Assembly (NCBI GenBank): GCA_030448185.1
Contig: JAUJNL010000019.1
Span: forward strand, 18,369 to 82,368
Reading direction: 5' to 3'
Length of the DNA: 64,000 nucleotides
Source of the DNA: Cytophagales bacterium
Lineage (GTDB): Bacteria > Bacteroidota > Bacteroidia > Cytophagales > 172606-1
Below are positions 11,363-19,779 of this stretch, piece by piece. Below the pieces are notes generated by a model. The model was not told where the DNA came from. It searched no databases and was given only the letters and a program-made list of their open reading frames with translations. Position 1 is the stretch's first letter. Every line of letters starts with the position of its first letter. The position numbers and the translations under genes are program-made.

Positions 11363-12865
11363 ATGACCCGTATCCTGTTCGCCTGTATTGTTTTACTTGC
11401 CTTGGCGGGCTTCCGGCTGTTGTCCGGAAAAAACCAATTGGCTTCTCAGGAAGTAGTCCAGTCCAAGCCAGGTTCCTACAACGTACTGTTCATCGCGGTA
11501 GACGACCTGCGGCCTGAATTGGGCTGCTACGGAGCCCGTCACATCAAATCTCCCAACATTGACCGCTTAGCGGCCGAAGGGATGGTGTTCCAAAGGGCTT
11601 ATTGCCAGCAAGCCGTTTGTTCGCCTTCCCGCACCAGCTTGCTCACCGGTCTGCGTCCCGATTCCACCCGGGTATACGATTTAGAAACCCATTTCCGGAA
11701 GACAATTCCCAATGTAGTTACCCTACCGCAACATTTTAAGGAGAACGGATACTACACGGCAGCAATGGGCAAGATCTACCACGGCAATCTCAATGATACC
11801 CTGTCGTGGAGTGAACCCTGGTGGCGGCCCCAATCAAAACGTAAAGCGCCCCGGGGCTATGTTTCCGCCGAAAATGTTACCCTCGATACGGCTAAAAATT
11901 CCCGGGGTTATGCCTTTGAATCGGCTGATGAACCCGATAGCATCTACCAGGACGGGATGACTGCCGACCGGGCCATCCAAACGCTGCGCAGAATTAAAGA
12001 CAAGCCCTTTTTCCTGGCCGTAGGTTTTTTAAAGCCGCATTTACCCTTTGTGGCCCCAAAGAAATACTGGGATCTCTATGACCCGGCTACGATAAAAGTA
12101 CCGCCGGTACAGGAACCGCAGGCAATCTCGCCGTATGCTTTAGCCCGTTTTGGCGAACTGAGGGCATATACGGGGATTCCTAAAAAAGGACTACTCACGG
12201 AGGCACAATCCCGGCAGTTGATCCACGGGTACTACGCCTGCGTAAGTTACATGGATGCTCAGGTAGGACGGGTGCTGGATGAATTAAAAAAGCAGGGACT
12301 GGATAAGAATACGATTGTGATTTTGTGGGGGGACCACGGCTGGAAACTGGGTGAATACGGAGAATGGTGTAAACACACCAATTTTGAAGTAGATGCTAAG
12401 GCCGCTTTACTAGTCAAAGCTCCACAAATGAAAGCCAAAGGCAAACCAACCAAAAATCTAGTTGAGTTTGTAGACATTTACCCGACCCTCTGCGAATTGG
12501 CTGGTCTGAAGAAACCATCTCACTTGCAGGGTATAAGCTTCGCGCCTTTGCTCGATAACCCCACGGCTAAAGGTAAAGCTGCCGTATATAGCCAGTATCC
12601 CCGCAAAATGGTAATGGGCTACACAGTGAAAACGGACCGTTACCGGCTGGTACGCTGGCAACTGAGAAGCAATCCCGATTCAGTTGCTGCCTACGATTTA
12701 TTCGACCACGTGAAAGATCCCGGTGAAATGCGGAACGTTGCTGCCGAACCCGCTTATCAGTCCGTACGCGAAGAACTAGACCAGCTTTTAGTCAAAAATA
12801 TCCGAACCTGGTCAAAGTCCGCCAGGTCCCTACCCAACGGCAAAAGCAAGTCGCCGGTAAAGTAA
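11363..12865 (+). CDS. Iduronate-2-sulfatase-like secreted sulfatase
   Basis: Intact 500-aa sulfatase with a signal peptide (MTRILFACIVLLALAGF). It opens with NVLFIAVDDLRPELGCYGA and carries the formylglycine motif CSPSRTSLLTG at about residue 86. LPQHFKENGYYTAAMGKIYH, GFLKPHLPFVAPKKYWDLY and VILWGDHGWKLGEYGEWCKHTNFE are characteristic of the iduronate-sulfatase subgroup. It lies 50 bp downstream of the GMC gene on the same strand and is probably part of the same locus. Actual substrate specificity cannot be settled from motifs. Confidence 0.9.
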   Translation: MTRILFACIVLLALAGFRLLSGKNQLASQEVVQSKPGSYNVLFIAVDDLRPELGCYGARHIKSPNIDRLAAEGMVFQRAYCQQAVCSPSRTSLLTGLRPDSTRVYDLETHFRKTIPNVVTLPQHFKENGYYTAAMGKIYHGNLNDTLSWSEPWWRPQSKRKAPRGYVSAENVTLDTAKNSRGYAFESADEPDSIYQDGMTADRAIQTLRRIKDKPFFLAVGFLKPHLPFVAPKKYWDLYDPATIKVPPVQEPQAISPYALARFGELRAYTGIPKKGLLTEAQSRQLIHGYYACVSYMDAQVGRVLDELKKQGLDKNTIVILWGDHGWKLGEYGEWCKHTNFEVDAKAALLVKAPQMKAKGKPTKNLVEFVDIYPTLCELAGLKKPSHLQGISFAPLLDNPTAKGKAAVYSQYPRKMVMGYTVKTDRYRLVRWQLRSNPDSVAAYDLFDHVKDPGEMRNVAAEPAYQSVREELDQLLVKNIRTWSKSARSLPNGKSKSPVK

Positions 12866-12998
12866 GAAGCTGTTTTTAACAGGATAAAACTGTATAAAAT
12901 CGTTCCCTACCCCTTCTGCCATCAGCACGTAGCTTCCCCTAAGGGAAACTTTGGCTGAAAAATCCTTGTGAACCACTAAACTCCCATCCCTGCTGGTG

Positions 12999-13208
12999 AT
13001 GGCTAAAAATACCCCTAAAGGCTGGCAGATCAGTATCGCTAATCCCCGGAATGAACCTTTGACGGTACACGTGGAGGTAAATCAAAAGCTGGATTGCGAG
13101 GACTGTAAGCCGGTAGCCAAAAATACGACCCAATGCACCGTGCAGCTTCCATCCGGGCCTTTTGCCGGACAAACGGTTACCATAAATTTACGGAAAATGA
13201 AGGAATAA
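12999..13208 (+). CDS. Unrecognised small protein or C-terminal fragment
   Basis: A 69-aa frame beginning at ATG 12999 (MAKNTPKGWQISIANPRNEP). It has no signal peptide, contains a CEDC pair, and is rich in alternating hydrophobic residues, suggesting a small beta domain. The same frame is open upstream of the ATG without a convincing start (KLPSLLVMAKN), so it may be the tail of a longer gene lost to frameshift or deletion. I do not recognise the family. Confidence 0.35.
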   Translation: MAKNTPKGWQISIANPRNEPLTVHVEVNQKLDCEDCKPVAKNTTQCTVQLPSGPFAGQTVTINLRKMKE

Positions 13209-13274
13209 ACGGGAAACAGGTTTCATGTGGGTGAAATCAACAAAGCGGCAAATAAACTAAAATAAGTATATTCA

Positions 13275-13712
13275 ATGATGCTGATGAAAAACACCCTTTA
13301 TCTGCTGGCCGGATTGCTGGCACTCAGCCTGTCGGTACAGGCGCAGACCAAAGAAGAAAAGGCAGTAGCTGCTGCCGTAGAAACAATGCGTAAGGCCATG
13401 ATTGATCCCCAAAAGGCGCAACTAGAGCGTCTCGCTGCCAATGAGCTCAGTTATGGTCACTCCAGCGGTAAGATCGAAGACAAAGCTGCCTTTGTGGAAG
13501 CATTGGTCAGTGGCAAGTCCGATTTTCAAACTATTGACCTAACCGAACAAACCATCAAAATTGCCGGTACTACGGCGCTGGTTCGCCATAAATTGTCGGC
13601 TACTACCCTGGATGGCGGCAAACCGGGCACGGTCAACCTGGGCATTTTGCTGGTCTGGCAACAACAACAGGGTCAGTGGAAACTACTGGCCCGGCAAGCC
13701 TATAAGCTATAG
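13275..13712 (+). CDS. Secreted DUF4440 / NTF2-like fold protein
   Basis: A 145-aa protein with a clear signal peptide (LYLLAGLLALSLSVQAQ). The mature part fits the small cone-shaped NTF2-like fold: an N-terminal helix (AVAAAVETMRKAMID), LAANELSYGHSSGKIEDKAAF, then strands ending LVWQQQQGQWKLLARQAYKL. Proteins of this family in Bacteroidota are common periplasmic or secreted proteins of unknown ligand. It follows the sulfatase block on the same strand but is separated by a gap, so membership in the locus is uncertain. Confidence 0.8.
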   Translation: MMLMKNTLYLLAGLLALSLSVQAQTKEEKAVAAAVETMRKAMIDPQKAQLERLAANELSYGHSSGKIEDKAAFVEALVSGKSDFQTIDLTEQTIKIAGTTALVRHKLSATTLDGGKPGTVNLGILLVWQQQQGQWKLLARQAYKL

Positions 13713-13758
13713 AAGAAAAAAACTGATTCTTCACCTTGCCCCTTCCAACTGCTAGTAC

Positions 13759-13904
13759 TAGTACACCGCCAATTTAGTTTTTATAAAATCGTGCATCCGC
13801 ATTTGGAATGCGGATGCACAGAGAAGCGCATTTTAAATACGCCTTTCCGAAGTTCCGCATTGAAAATGCGGAACAACTCAAAAAATTAAATTGGCGGGGT
13901 ACTA
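13759..13904. repeat. MITE/REP-like element: 18-bp inverted ends around three hairpins
   Basis: The element is bounded by 18-bp inverted repeats that match at 17 of 18 positions (TAGTACACCGCCAATTTA at 13759-13776 and its complement at 13887-13904). Inside are three hairpins: 13791-13819 (13-bp perfect stem, loop TGG), 13826-13842 (7-bp stem with one G-T pair) and 13852-13874 (10-bp perfect stem, loop GAA). All three have a GCATT-NNN-AATGC type core. No protein is encoded. This looks like a small non-autonomous mobile element or a structured REP cluster. Confidence 0.75.
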
Positions 13905-14034
13905 ATGCAGCAAGAACGAGTTAAATGATAGATCTCGCAACTTTTAAGTTTTTGATATTCAATGAATTGGTGAAAAATAAAACTGTCAGATAACTCATAC
14001 TTAATGCACTAGTTATGGGAAGGGGTGTCCCTTT

Positions 14035-14211
14035 ATGCTTCGCTTGTTCCTCCTGTATACCTGTACAGCTCCCGAAAAGCAAACGGCTGATTCGGCCTTT
14101 TACCAGGACCGCATTGGCCTCAACTTTGTCCGTCTCGACGCAGGCGGTCCCGGAAATTATGATTTTACCCACAATAGCCCCTGGCTCGTAGAGCAGTACA
14201 GGGCAGCTTAA
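14035..14211 (+). CDS. Small 58-aa ORF, possible lipoprotein remnant
   Basis: ATG at 14035 gives MLRLFLLYTCTAPEKQTADS and runs to a TAA at 14211, only 13 bp before the next gene. The short hydrophobic start followed by TCTAPEK resembles a minimal lipoprotein leader, and FVRLDAGGPGNYDFTHNSPW looks like real protein. It is below the ORF-track cutoff. It may be the tail of a longer damaged gene. Family not recognised. Confidence 0.35.
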   Translation: MLRLFLLYTCTAPEKQTADSAFYQDRIGLNFVRLDAGGPGNYDFTHNSPWLVEQYRAA

Positions 14212-14224
14212 AAATGCTTTTCCC

Positions 14225-15418
14225 ATGCCCTACGGCCCAGCCCATCAGTTATCCCAGGCAGTACCGCATACGGCTTCCCTCAGGGTCAATTCTATTGATA
14301 TTCTGCGGGGGTTAGTCATGGTAGTAATGGCCCTCGACCACGTACGTGAGTTTTGGAGTGCTACGCCCTACCGGCCCGAAGACCTTAGCCAAACCTCAGT
14401 CTTCCTGTTTTTCACCCGCTGGGTAACTCACTTCTGTGCCCCTACTTTTGTGTTTCTATCCGGCATCAGCGTATTTTTATACGGGCAAAATAGAGGTTCC
14501 CGCCGGAAGCTGAGCACTTTTCTGCTTACCCGGGGTCTTTGGCTCATTCTGTTAGAAATTCTGGTGATTAACTTTTTCTGGCAGTTTGGTTACCAACTCA
14601 TCTTAATTCAAGTGATCTGGGTAATTGGCTGGTCCATGATCCTGCTGGCTGGACTTATCTGGTTGCCCCGCTGGGTATTAGCCCTTCTGGTCCTGGGAAT
14701 GATTGCCGGTCATAACCTGCTGCCCCCGATTCAACCGGTTACGGAGGCTAACGTAGGACTCGCCATCCTGCACAATACTCCCTTTTTTCTGCAAGCTGCG
14801 CCCCTACCGCCCATTTTGGTGGCTTACACGTTGGTGCCCTGGGTGGGGGTAATGGCTGCCGGCTACCTAATGGGTCCTTGGTTTACCTATCCTGTACCGG
14901 AACGGAAGCGTTTACTACAACTTGCTGGCGGGGGACTGCTGTTGATTTTCGTGGTGTTGCGGGCCCTGAACGGGTATGGTGATCCTGCTCAGTGGAGTAC
15001 GCAACCCCGAGGCGTTAGCTATACGGTTCTCTCGTTTCTTAACGTATCCAAATACCCGCCCTCATTGTTGTTCCTGTGCCTGACCCTGGGAGTAGCCCTG
15101 CTCCTGCTGGCTGCTTTTGAGGAAGCTGCCAATCGGGTGCTTGAGTGGCTGCGCACCTTCGGACGGGTGCCTTTCTTCTTCTATCTGCTGCACATTCCGC
15201 TCATCAGCGGAACTGCCTTACTGTGGACGTACTTTACCTTCGGAAAGGTTACAAATTTTTCGTTTAGCCCCGTCACGGACTGGCCAAGGGAGTACGAGCC
15301 CAATCTGTTACGAGCTTACCTGGTCTGGCTGTTAATCATACTTACCTTATACCTACCTTGCCGCTGGTACAGCCGGTTTAGAAAGGAGCACGACTACTGG
15401 TGGTTTTCGTACCTGTGA
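14225..15418 (+). CDS. DUF1624 / heparan-alpha-glucosaminide N-acetyltransferase-like membrane protein
   Basis: A 397-aa polytopic membrane protein with about ten helices. The N-terminus has the DUF1624 signature NSIDILRGLVMVVMALDHVREF and then FCAPTFVFLSGISVFLYG. A late motif FGRVPFFFYLLHIPLI is also typical. Family members are predicted to transfer acyl groups from acyl-CoA across the membrane to sugars, as the eukaryotic lysosomal enzyme does; the substrate here is unknown. The ATG at 14225 is the first in frame and follows a short ORF closely. No frameshift was found. Confidence 0.82.
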   Translation: MPYGPAHQLSQAVPHTASLRVNSIDILRGLVMVVMALDHVREFWSATPYRPEDLSQTSVFLFFTRWVTHFCAPTFVFLSGISVFLYGQNRGSRRKLSTFLLTRGLWLILLEILVINFFWQFGYQLILIQVIWVIGWSMILLAGLIWLPRWVLALLVLGMIAGHNLLPPIQPVTEANVGLAILHNTPFFLQAAPLPPILVAYTLVPWVGVMAAGYLMGPWFTYPVPERKRLLQLAGGGLLLIFVVLRALNGYGDPAQWSTQPRGVSYTVLSFLNVSKYPPSLLFLCLTLGVALLLLAAFEEAANRVLEWLRTFGRVPFFFYLLHIPLISGTALLWTYFTFGKVTNFSFSPVTDWPREYEPNLLRAYLVWLLIILTLYLPCRWYSRFRKEHDYWWFSYL

Positions 15419-15561
15419 TAGTTCTTTGAATTTTAACAGGATCAACAGAAGAAAGGAACCGGAACAATCACGATGATCAATAAGAACAGTCACAGAGTCT
15501 TCGTCCACGGAGACTGTCGGGTGGTTTTATATTGGACAACCCTTCCCGTAAAAGCAGGCTA

Positions 15562-15954
15562 CTAACTGCTGGAAGCATTGGTGGTAAACTGCTTAATTAA
15601 CTCATCGAGCAATTCCTGGCTGTAGCCGATACGGCGGGCATAGCGCTGACAAAGTGCATACTCCCGGTCATGAATCTGCCCGTCTTCTGCCATCATCAGC
15701 ACCAGCGTTTGCAGCTCCAGGGTCTTCTGCAGTCCTTCCTGGGGAATCACAAAAGTTAACTGATTCAGATTCTCAGCAATGCGAATGCCTTCTTCGGCAC
15801 TAATTCCTAACTTATTGCCAATAGTAAGCAAGAAATTGCTTTCCTTACCATCGAGTTTACCGTCAGCAGCGGCCAGCAGAATCAGATTCTGATAAAAAGC
15901 CAACTTCTTCTCCTGGGTATCCAGCACATGTTCAAGGGTTTGTCGCTCCTGCAT
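15562..15954 (-). CDS. TerB-like helical protein
   Basis: The ATG at 15954 is preferred over the track start at 16020 because GGAAAG lies just upstream of it. The 130-aa product is all-helical, with two acidic repeats, LILLAAADGKLDGKE and MMAEDGQIHDRE, matching the TerB/DUF533-like fold in which such loops bind metal. It has no leader, so it is cytoplasmic. The role is unknown; the tellurite-resistance name of the family says little about function. Confidence 0.65.
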   Translation of the reverse strand: MQERQTLEHVLDTQEKKLAFYQNLILLAAADGKLDGKESNFLLTIGNKLGISAEEGIRIAENLNQLTFVIPQEGLQKTLELQTLVLMMAEDGQIHDREYALCQRYARRIGYSQELLDELIKQFTTNASSS

Positions 15955-16097
15955 ATCTTTCCTGTTAATAATTAAAAAATACTCGATTGATAGTTTTTCT
16001 ACGTTTCCCGAAATAGTCAACGGGCCCTAGAATAGAAAGTTGCCGGTGAGGACCGATCCGCGGGTGTTTTCCAATTAACCATAGAACCCCTTAAACC

Positions 16098-16131
16098 AAA
16101 AAAGCCCGATACGAATTCGTACCGGGCTTTT
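16098..16131 (-). terminator. Intrinsic terminator behind the phytase-like gene
   Basis: AAAAGCCCG pairs with CGGGCTTTT around a central TACGAATTCGTA palindrome, flanked by A and T runs. It lies 22 bp beyond the stop of the minus-strand giant gene, so it most likely ends that transcript. The symmetrical runs would let it work in both directions. Confidence 0.75.
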
Positions 16132-16152
16132 GATCCTAACTGAATAGAGGAC

Positions 16153-19100
16153 TTACTCTTTCACAATCTTCACTACCTGCTGGGCACGATGCGTATATAC
16201 TTTGAGCAGGTAGAACCGGCTGGGCAAGCCCCCCAGATTCAATTGGATTGACTGCTCCCCGTTCAGCATCGTTTCCGTTTCGAAATAGGTTTTGCGGCCC
16301 ATTACATCGTACACTTTAACCGTAACCGGCCCGGTCAGGGATTTGCTAAACTGAAGCGTTAATTGGTCCCGAACGGGGTTTGGCGAAACTGATACCTGCC
16401 AGGGTTGTCCTTCCGGATTGACTCCTTTCTGGCTGCCGGCCGCTGCTACCCGGGCCGTGGAAGCACCAGGTTGTGTCGTAACCAGGCTGAAGTTCACCGC
16501 ATACGCAGTGCCTGCTTCCATTTTTCCTCCTTTTTTGAAATAAGGAGTAGCCTTTACCAAATACTTCCCGTCCACTGGCTTCCAACCTTTCCCGACAGCA
16601 CCTTCATCCCCGAAAAGCTCGTAAGGCTGCTGGGTATCAGCAGCGTAAATTTCCTTCTCATTCAAGCTGAATTCTACTTTCACCATTCGGCGGGGACTTG
16701 TTTCGGCTTGGATATTCAGGTTCGTTGCAGCCGTCACGCCAAGGGCCGACAGATTAATTACGTCACCCTCCCGGATTTCGGTCAATACTTTGTTCTTGGT
16801 CACGTCTACCAGGAACAATTTAGCCACGGCTGGTTCGTCTACTACTTCAAAGGTTATTTCCTTCATGGCACCCGCGGCACCCTTTCCTTCTGCTTCCGTA
16901 TAAGGGGTAGCTTGTAACCGGTATTTTCCAACTTTCAGGTCGAAAGGCAGGTATTCAGAGCCTTGGTTAGTATCCCCAAACAAAGCATAGGGCAGGAAAT
17001 TTTCCGTCCGGTTCGCTTCCGTCTCCGGACCCGTAAAGTTAAACTTCACGCTGCCTACCTGCTGAGGAGCCGTTTCAGCCCGTATATTCACCTGTTTGCC
17101 GGGTAAATTCCGGAGGTTAATCACGTCATCTTCCTTAATTTCCCGCAGATCGGCAGCCGTTCGGGCATCAACCAATACCAAGCGATTGATTTTGGCGGAG
17201 TTTACGACTGTAAAAGAAATGGTGAGTGGAATACCAGCTGTTCCTTTGTCTGAAGCTTCGCTGTAAGGAGTAGCCGTAAGCGTAAACTCGCCTGCTTCCG
17301 GCGTCCAGGCCTGGTAATCACTATCGTTATTACCGGCTAATGCGTAGTACGCGAAATTTTCGGTACTGAAAACTTCGCTGTTCAATTGGAATACCACGCT
17401 GCCCACGGTATCCGGGCTCACATTGGCCCGGATGTTTAGGCGGGTGGTAGCCAGTTGGGCAAAATCAATAAGGGCGCCATCCTTCAGCGTAGTAATATCC
17501 TCATCCGTGTCGGCATTCACCAGCGTATAGCTAATTATGCTTTGTGGCTTGCTCACCCCGAAAATAGATGTCGTTCCGCTTACTTCATTGGCAACTACCA
17601 GCAGCGGCTGCCCATTGGGACTTTCCTTGGCATTGATAAATACCAAACCTTCCGGGCCTAAATCACCGGCCGTTCCGGCTTTCGGATCTCCCGCAAAATT
17701 GCGGTTATTGAAGTACTGCACAAACTGGGATTGATCCGGATGGGTTACGTCATAGACCATGATTCCGCCAATGCGTTCCAGTCCCACAAAGGCGTAGGTA
17801 CGGCCGTTGAGGGTTCCCGTGACCACGCCCTCCGGCTCGGGACCTTTGTCATCGCTGCGGACATCGAAATTATTGGCGTCGTTATTGGAATTGAAAAACT
17901 TCGGAAAATCAATGGCGGTAATTTTCTCAAATTCGTCGCCGCTATCGTATACCCGGTTGCCGTAGGCATCCCAGATGGTAAATGACCGTGCACCATAAGC
18001 GACCAATTGGTCATAATCCCCATCTCCATCGGTGTCCGCATCTATTTTCGAAACTGTCAGGCGACCCAACTGCTCCGGATTCTTGAGGGATGCATCCGGG
18101 AAGGCGGTGGGGTCCAGGTTCAGGCTACCTACTCTGGCATCCTCATTACGGACGTCGCCTTCGTTGGCCGTTACGTAATAGGTCTTGCCGTTGGCCTGGA
18201 AAGTAGCTACGGCATCAGGCATATAAGCGCCTTTTACGGGCCAGTTCTGCAAATTAATGCCATTGTCGCGGTCACTGGCATCGAGGGTATTGCCCTTTGA
18301 GAAGGTAATAATGCCTAACCCTACCGTGGCTAAGTCCGGTCCGTTTACGCCGAAATCGTTGTCGTTAATTACCGCCAGGGAACCATCCGGCAGTAGGGTA
18401 AGTCCTTCTACCTTGTCGCCGGGCAGGTACCCAATGGAAGGCAGATTCAGCACTTTGGTTTTCTTCACCGGCTTGATGCCCAGGGCTGCCAGTTCGTCCA
18501 CCGTAGATTGCTCCAGGGTTTTTCCGGCCGGTAAGGCGGGGGCTCCTGCCGCTAAAAGATTCGTGGCTCCTTTCAGGTCAAACTGGAAAATGTATTTTTT
18601 GTTCTCGGGCTTGGCTTCATCGTCCCGTTCGACGGCGTAGAAGGTTTTGGTTTTGGCATCGTAAGTGGCATCTCCCATTTTGTCTACGTTGGTCAGGCGC
18701 AGATTAGGCTTTTCCAGCACGTAGAGGTATTCGGCTACCGGCGTGCCATTTTCCGGGTTAATGCCTACGATCCGGATGATATTGGAATTATCCGAGGCGG
18801 CCCGGTTCGGATTGGCCAGCGGCGTCTGGATAAAGGCGTACAAAATGTTTTGCTCGGCATCCAGCGCCATCGCTTCGAATCCCCGGTTGGAACGCCGTTT
18901 GGCGTATTCGGCGGGCAGCGTTTCCTCGCCGTACGTTCCGGCAGGCTGGGCCGGACTGGCTAACGCAGCGGTTCCTTTGGGCACAAACCGGTTCAGCAGC
19001 ACACCGTCTTTCCCGAAGTGGTAAATGGCTGGGCGGTACTCGTCCACCATCCAGTACGAACCATCCTTAGCTACGGCAACTCCTTCCAGATCAGCGCCAA

Positions 19101-19761
19101 AAGGGTCGTAGGGCAAAAGATTACCCGCTTCGTCAATCGGTTTTTCGTCCACGCCGGGAATATTCGGGAAACCAGTAATGGCCTTTAATTGGTCACCGTC
19201 TTTCCGCTTCAGCGGCGTTTTCTCCAGAATGGAAATGGCGCCGGTGTTTTTGTCGAGAGCAAAACGAATCACTTCGGCTACGTAATCCGGCTTCAGGAAC
19301 GGGCGGCCATTGGGTGATTCTTCGCCGTTGGGACCACGGTCGGGTACGGTCACAAAAATGTACTGGCCATTTTCCTCTTTCTCGAAGAACAACCCCGACA
19401 AACCGCCGAACAGAATGGGATCACCGTTCTGCTTCTGACCGATGGCCGGTTCATTGAAATTATACTGCTTCAGTTGGGCTGGCCCGCGACTGTAATCTTT
19501 GTAGCCCAGCGGAATAATATCCACGAAACTGGCCTTGGGAATCTCCAGCACGGCAAAGGCATTGGCCTCCTGCAAAGTCACAAACGCAGTTTTACTATCG
19601 GGAGACACGGCAATGTACTCCGGTTCAAAGTCTTCAGTTACCCGCTTGCCGGGGAATACCCGTACGCCTTTGGCCCGCAACTCTTCTTCTTTGCCAACGT
19701 AAGCGTTAAAGGTTATGGTCGACACTTCTACCAATCCAAAGCCGAAGGTTAAATCAATCAT
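16153..19761 (-). CDS. Choice-of-anchor I / phytase-like esterase with T9SS sorting domain (3' part of a giant gene)
   Basis: A 1,202-aa frame, probably the continuation of the PhoD-like ORF upstream. From the start it carries the end of a choice-of-anchor I segment (EYIAVSPDSKTAFVTLQEAN). An inserted esterase-like phytase domain follows at about 70-480 (FVTVPDRGPNGEESPNGRPF, GVAVAKDGSYWMVDEYRPAI), then the rest of choice-of-anchor I at about 490-760 (YYVTANEGDVRNED, GPEPEGVV). Three related beta-domain repeats at about 765-1110 each begin with a phrase like LVDARTAADLREI and contain TATPYSEA or ATPYTEAEG. A type A T9SS domain closes it (VSVSPNPVRDQLTL, VKVYDVMGR). It is therefore a secreted, surface-released enzyme, probably acting on phosphate esters. 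The ATG at 19761 is likely internal, see the next entry. Confidence 0.82.
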   Translation of the reverse strand: MIDLTFGFGLVEVSTITFNAYVGKEEELRAKGVRVFPGKRVTEDFEPEYIAVSPDSKTAFVTLQEANAFAVLEIPKASFVDIIPLGYKDYSRGPAQLKQYNFNEPAIGQKQNGDPILFGGLSGLFFEKEENGQYIFVTVPDRGPNGEESPNGRPFLKPDYVAEVIRFALDKNTGAISILEKTPLKRKDGDQLKAITGFPNIPGVDEKPIDEAGNLLPYDPFGADLEGVAVAKDGSYWMVDEYRPAIYHFGKDGVLLNRFVPKGTAALASPAQPAGTYGEETLPAEYAKRRSNRGFEAMALDAEQNILYAFIQTPLANPNRAASDNSNIIRIVGINPENGTPVAEYLYVLEKPNLRLTNVDKMGDATYDAKTKTFYAVERDDEAKPENKKYIFQFDLKGATNLLAAGAPALPAGKTLEQSTVDELAALGIKPVKKTKVLNLPSIGYLPGDKVEGLTLLPDGSLAVINDNDFGVNGPDLATVGLGIITFSKGNTLDASDRDNGINLQNWPVKGAYMPDAVATFQANGKTYYVTANEGDVRNEDARVGSLNLDPTAFPDASLKNPEQLGRLTVSKIDADTDGDGDYDQLVAYGARSFTIWDAYGNRVYDSGDEFEKITAIDFPKFFNSNNDANNFDVRSDDKGPEPEGVVTGTLNGRTYAFVGLERIGGIMVYDVTHPDQSQFVQYFNNRNFAGDPKAGTAGDLGPEGLVFINAKESPNGQPLLVVANEVSGTTSIFGVSKPQSIISYTLVNADTDEDITTLKDGALIDFAQLATTRLNIRANVSPDTVGSVVFQLNSEVFSTENFAYYALAGNNDSDYQAWTPEAGEFTLTATPYSEASDKGTAGIPLTISFTVVNSAKINRLVLVDARTAADLREIKEDDVINLRNLPGKQVNIRAETAPQQVGSVKFNFTGPETEANRTENFLPYALFGDTNQGSEYLPFDLKVGKYRLQATPYTEAEGKGAAGAMKEITFEVVDEPAVAKLFLVDVTKNKVLTEIREGDVINLSALGVTAATNLNIQAETSPRRMVKVEFSLNEKEIYAADTQQPYELFGDEGAVGKGWKPVDGKYLVKATPYFKKGGKMEAGTAYAVNFSLVTTQPGASTARVAAAGSQKGVNPEGQPWQVSVSPNPVRDQLTLQFSKSLTGPVTVKVYDVMGRKTYFETETMLNGEQSIQLNLGGLPSRFYLLKVYTHRAQQVVKIVKE

Positions 19762-19779
19762 AGAAACCGAGACTTCCAG

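Noticed and set aside
13921-14226. 101-aa minus-strand ORF
   Set aside because: The plus strand of the same region encodes a more protein-like 58-aa frame next to the DUF1624 gene; the minus ORF shows no motif.
16405-18640. Several plus-strand ORFs of 65-170 aa
   Set aside because: Antisense shadows of the phytase-like gene, no start context and no recognisable domain.
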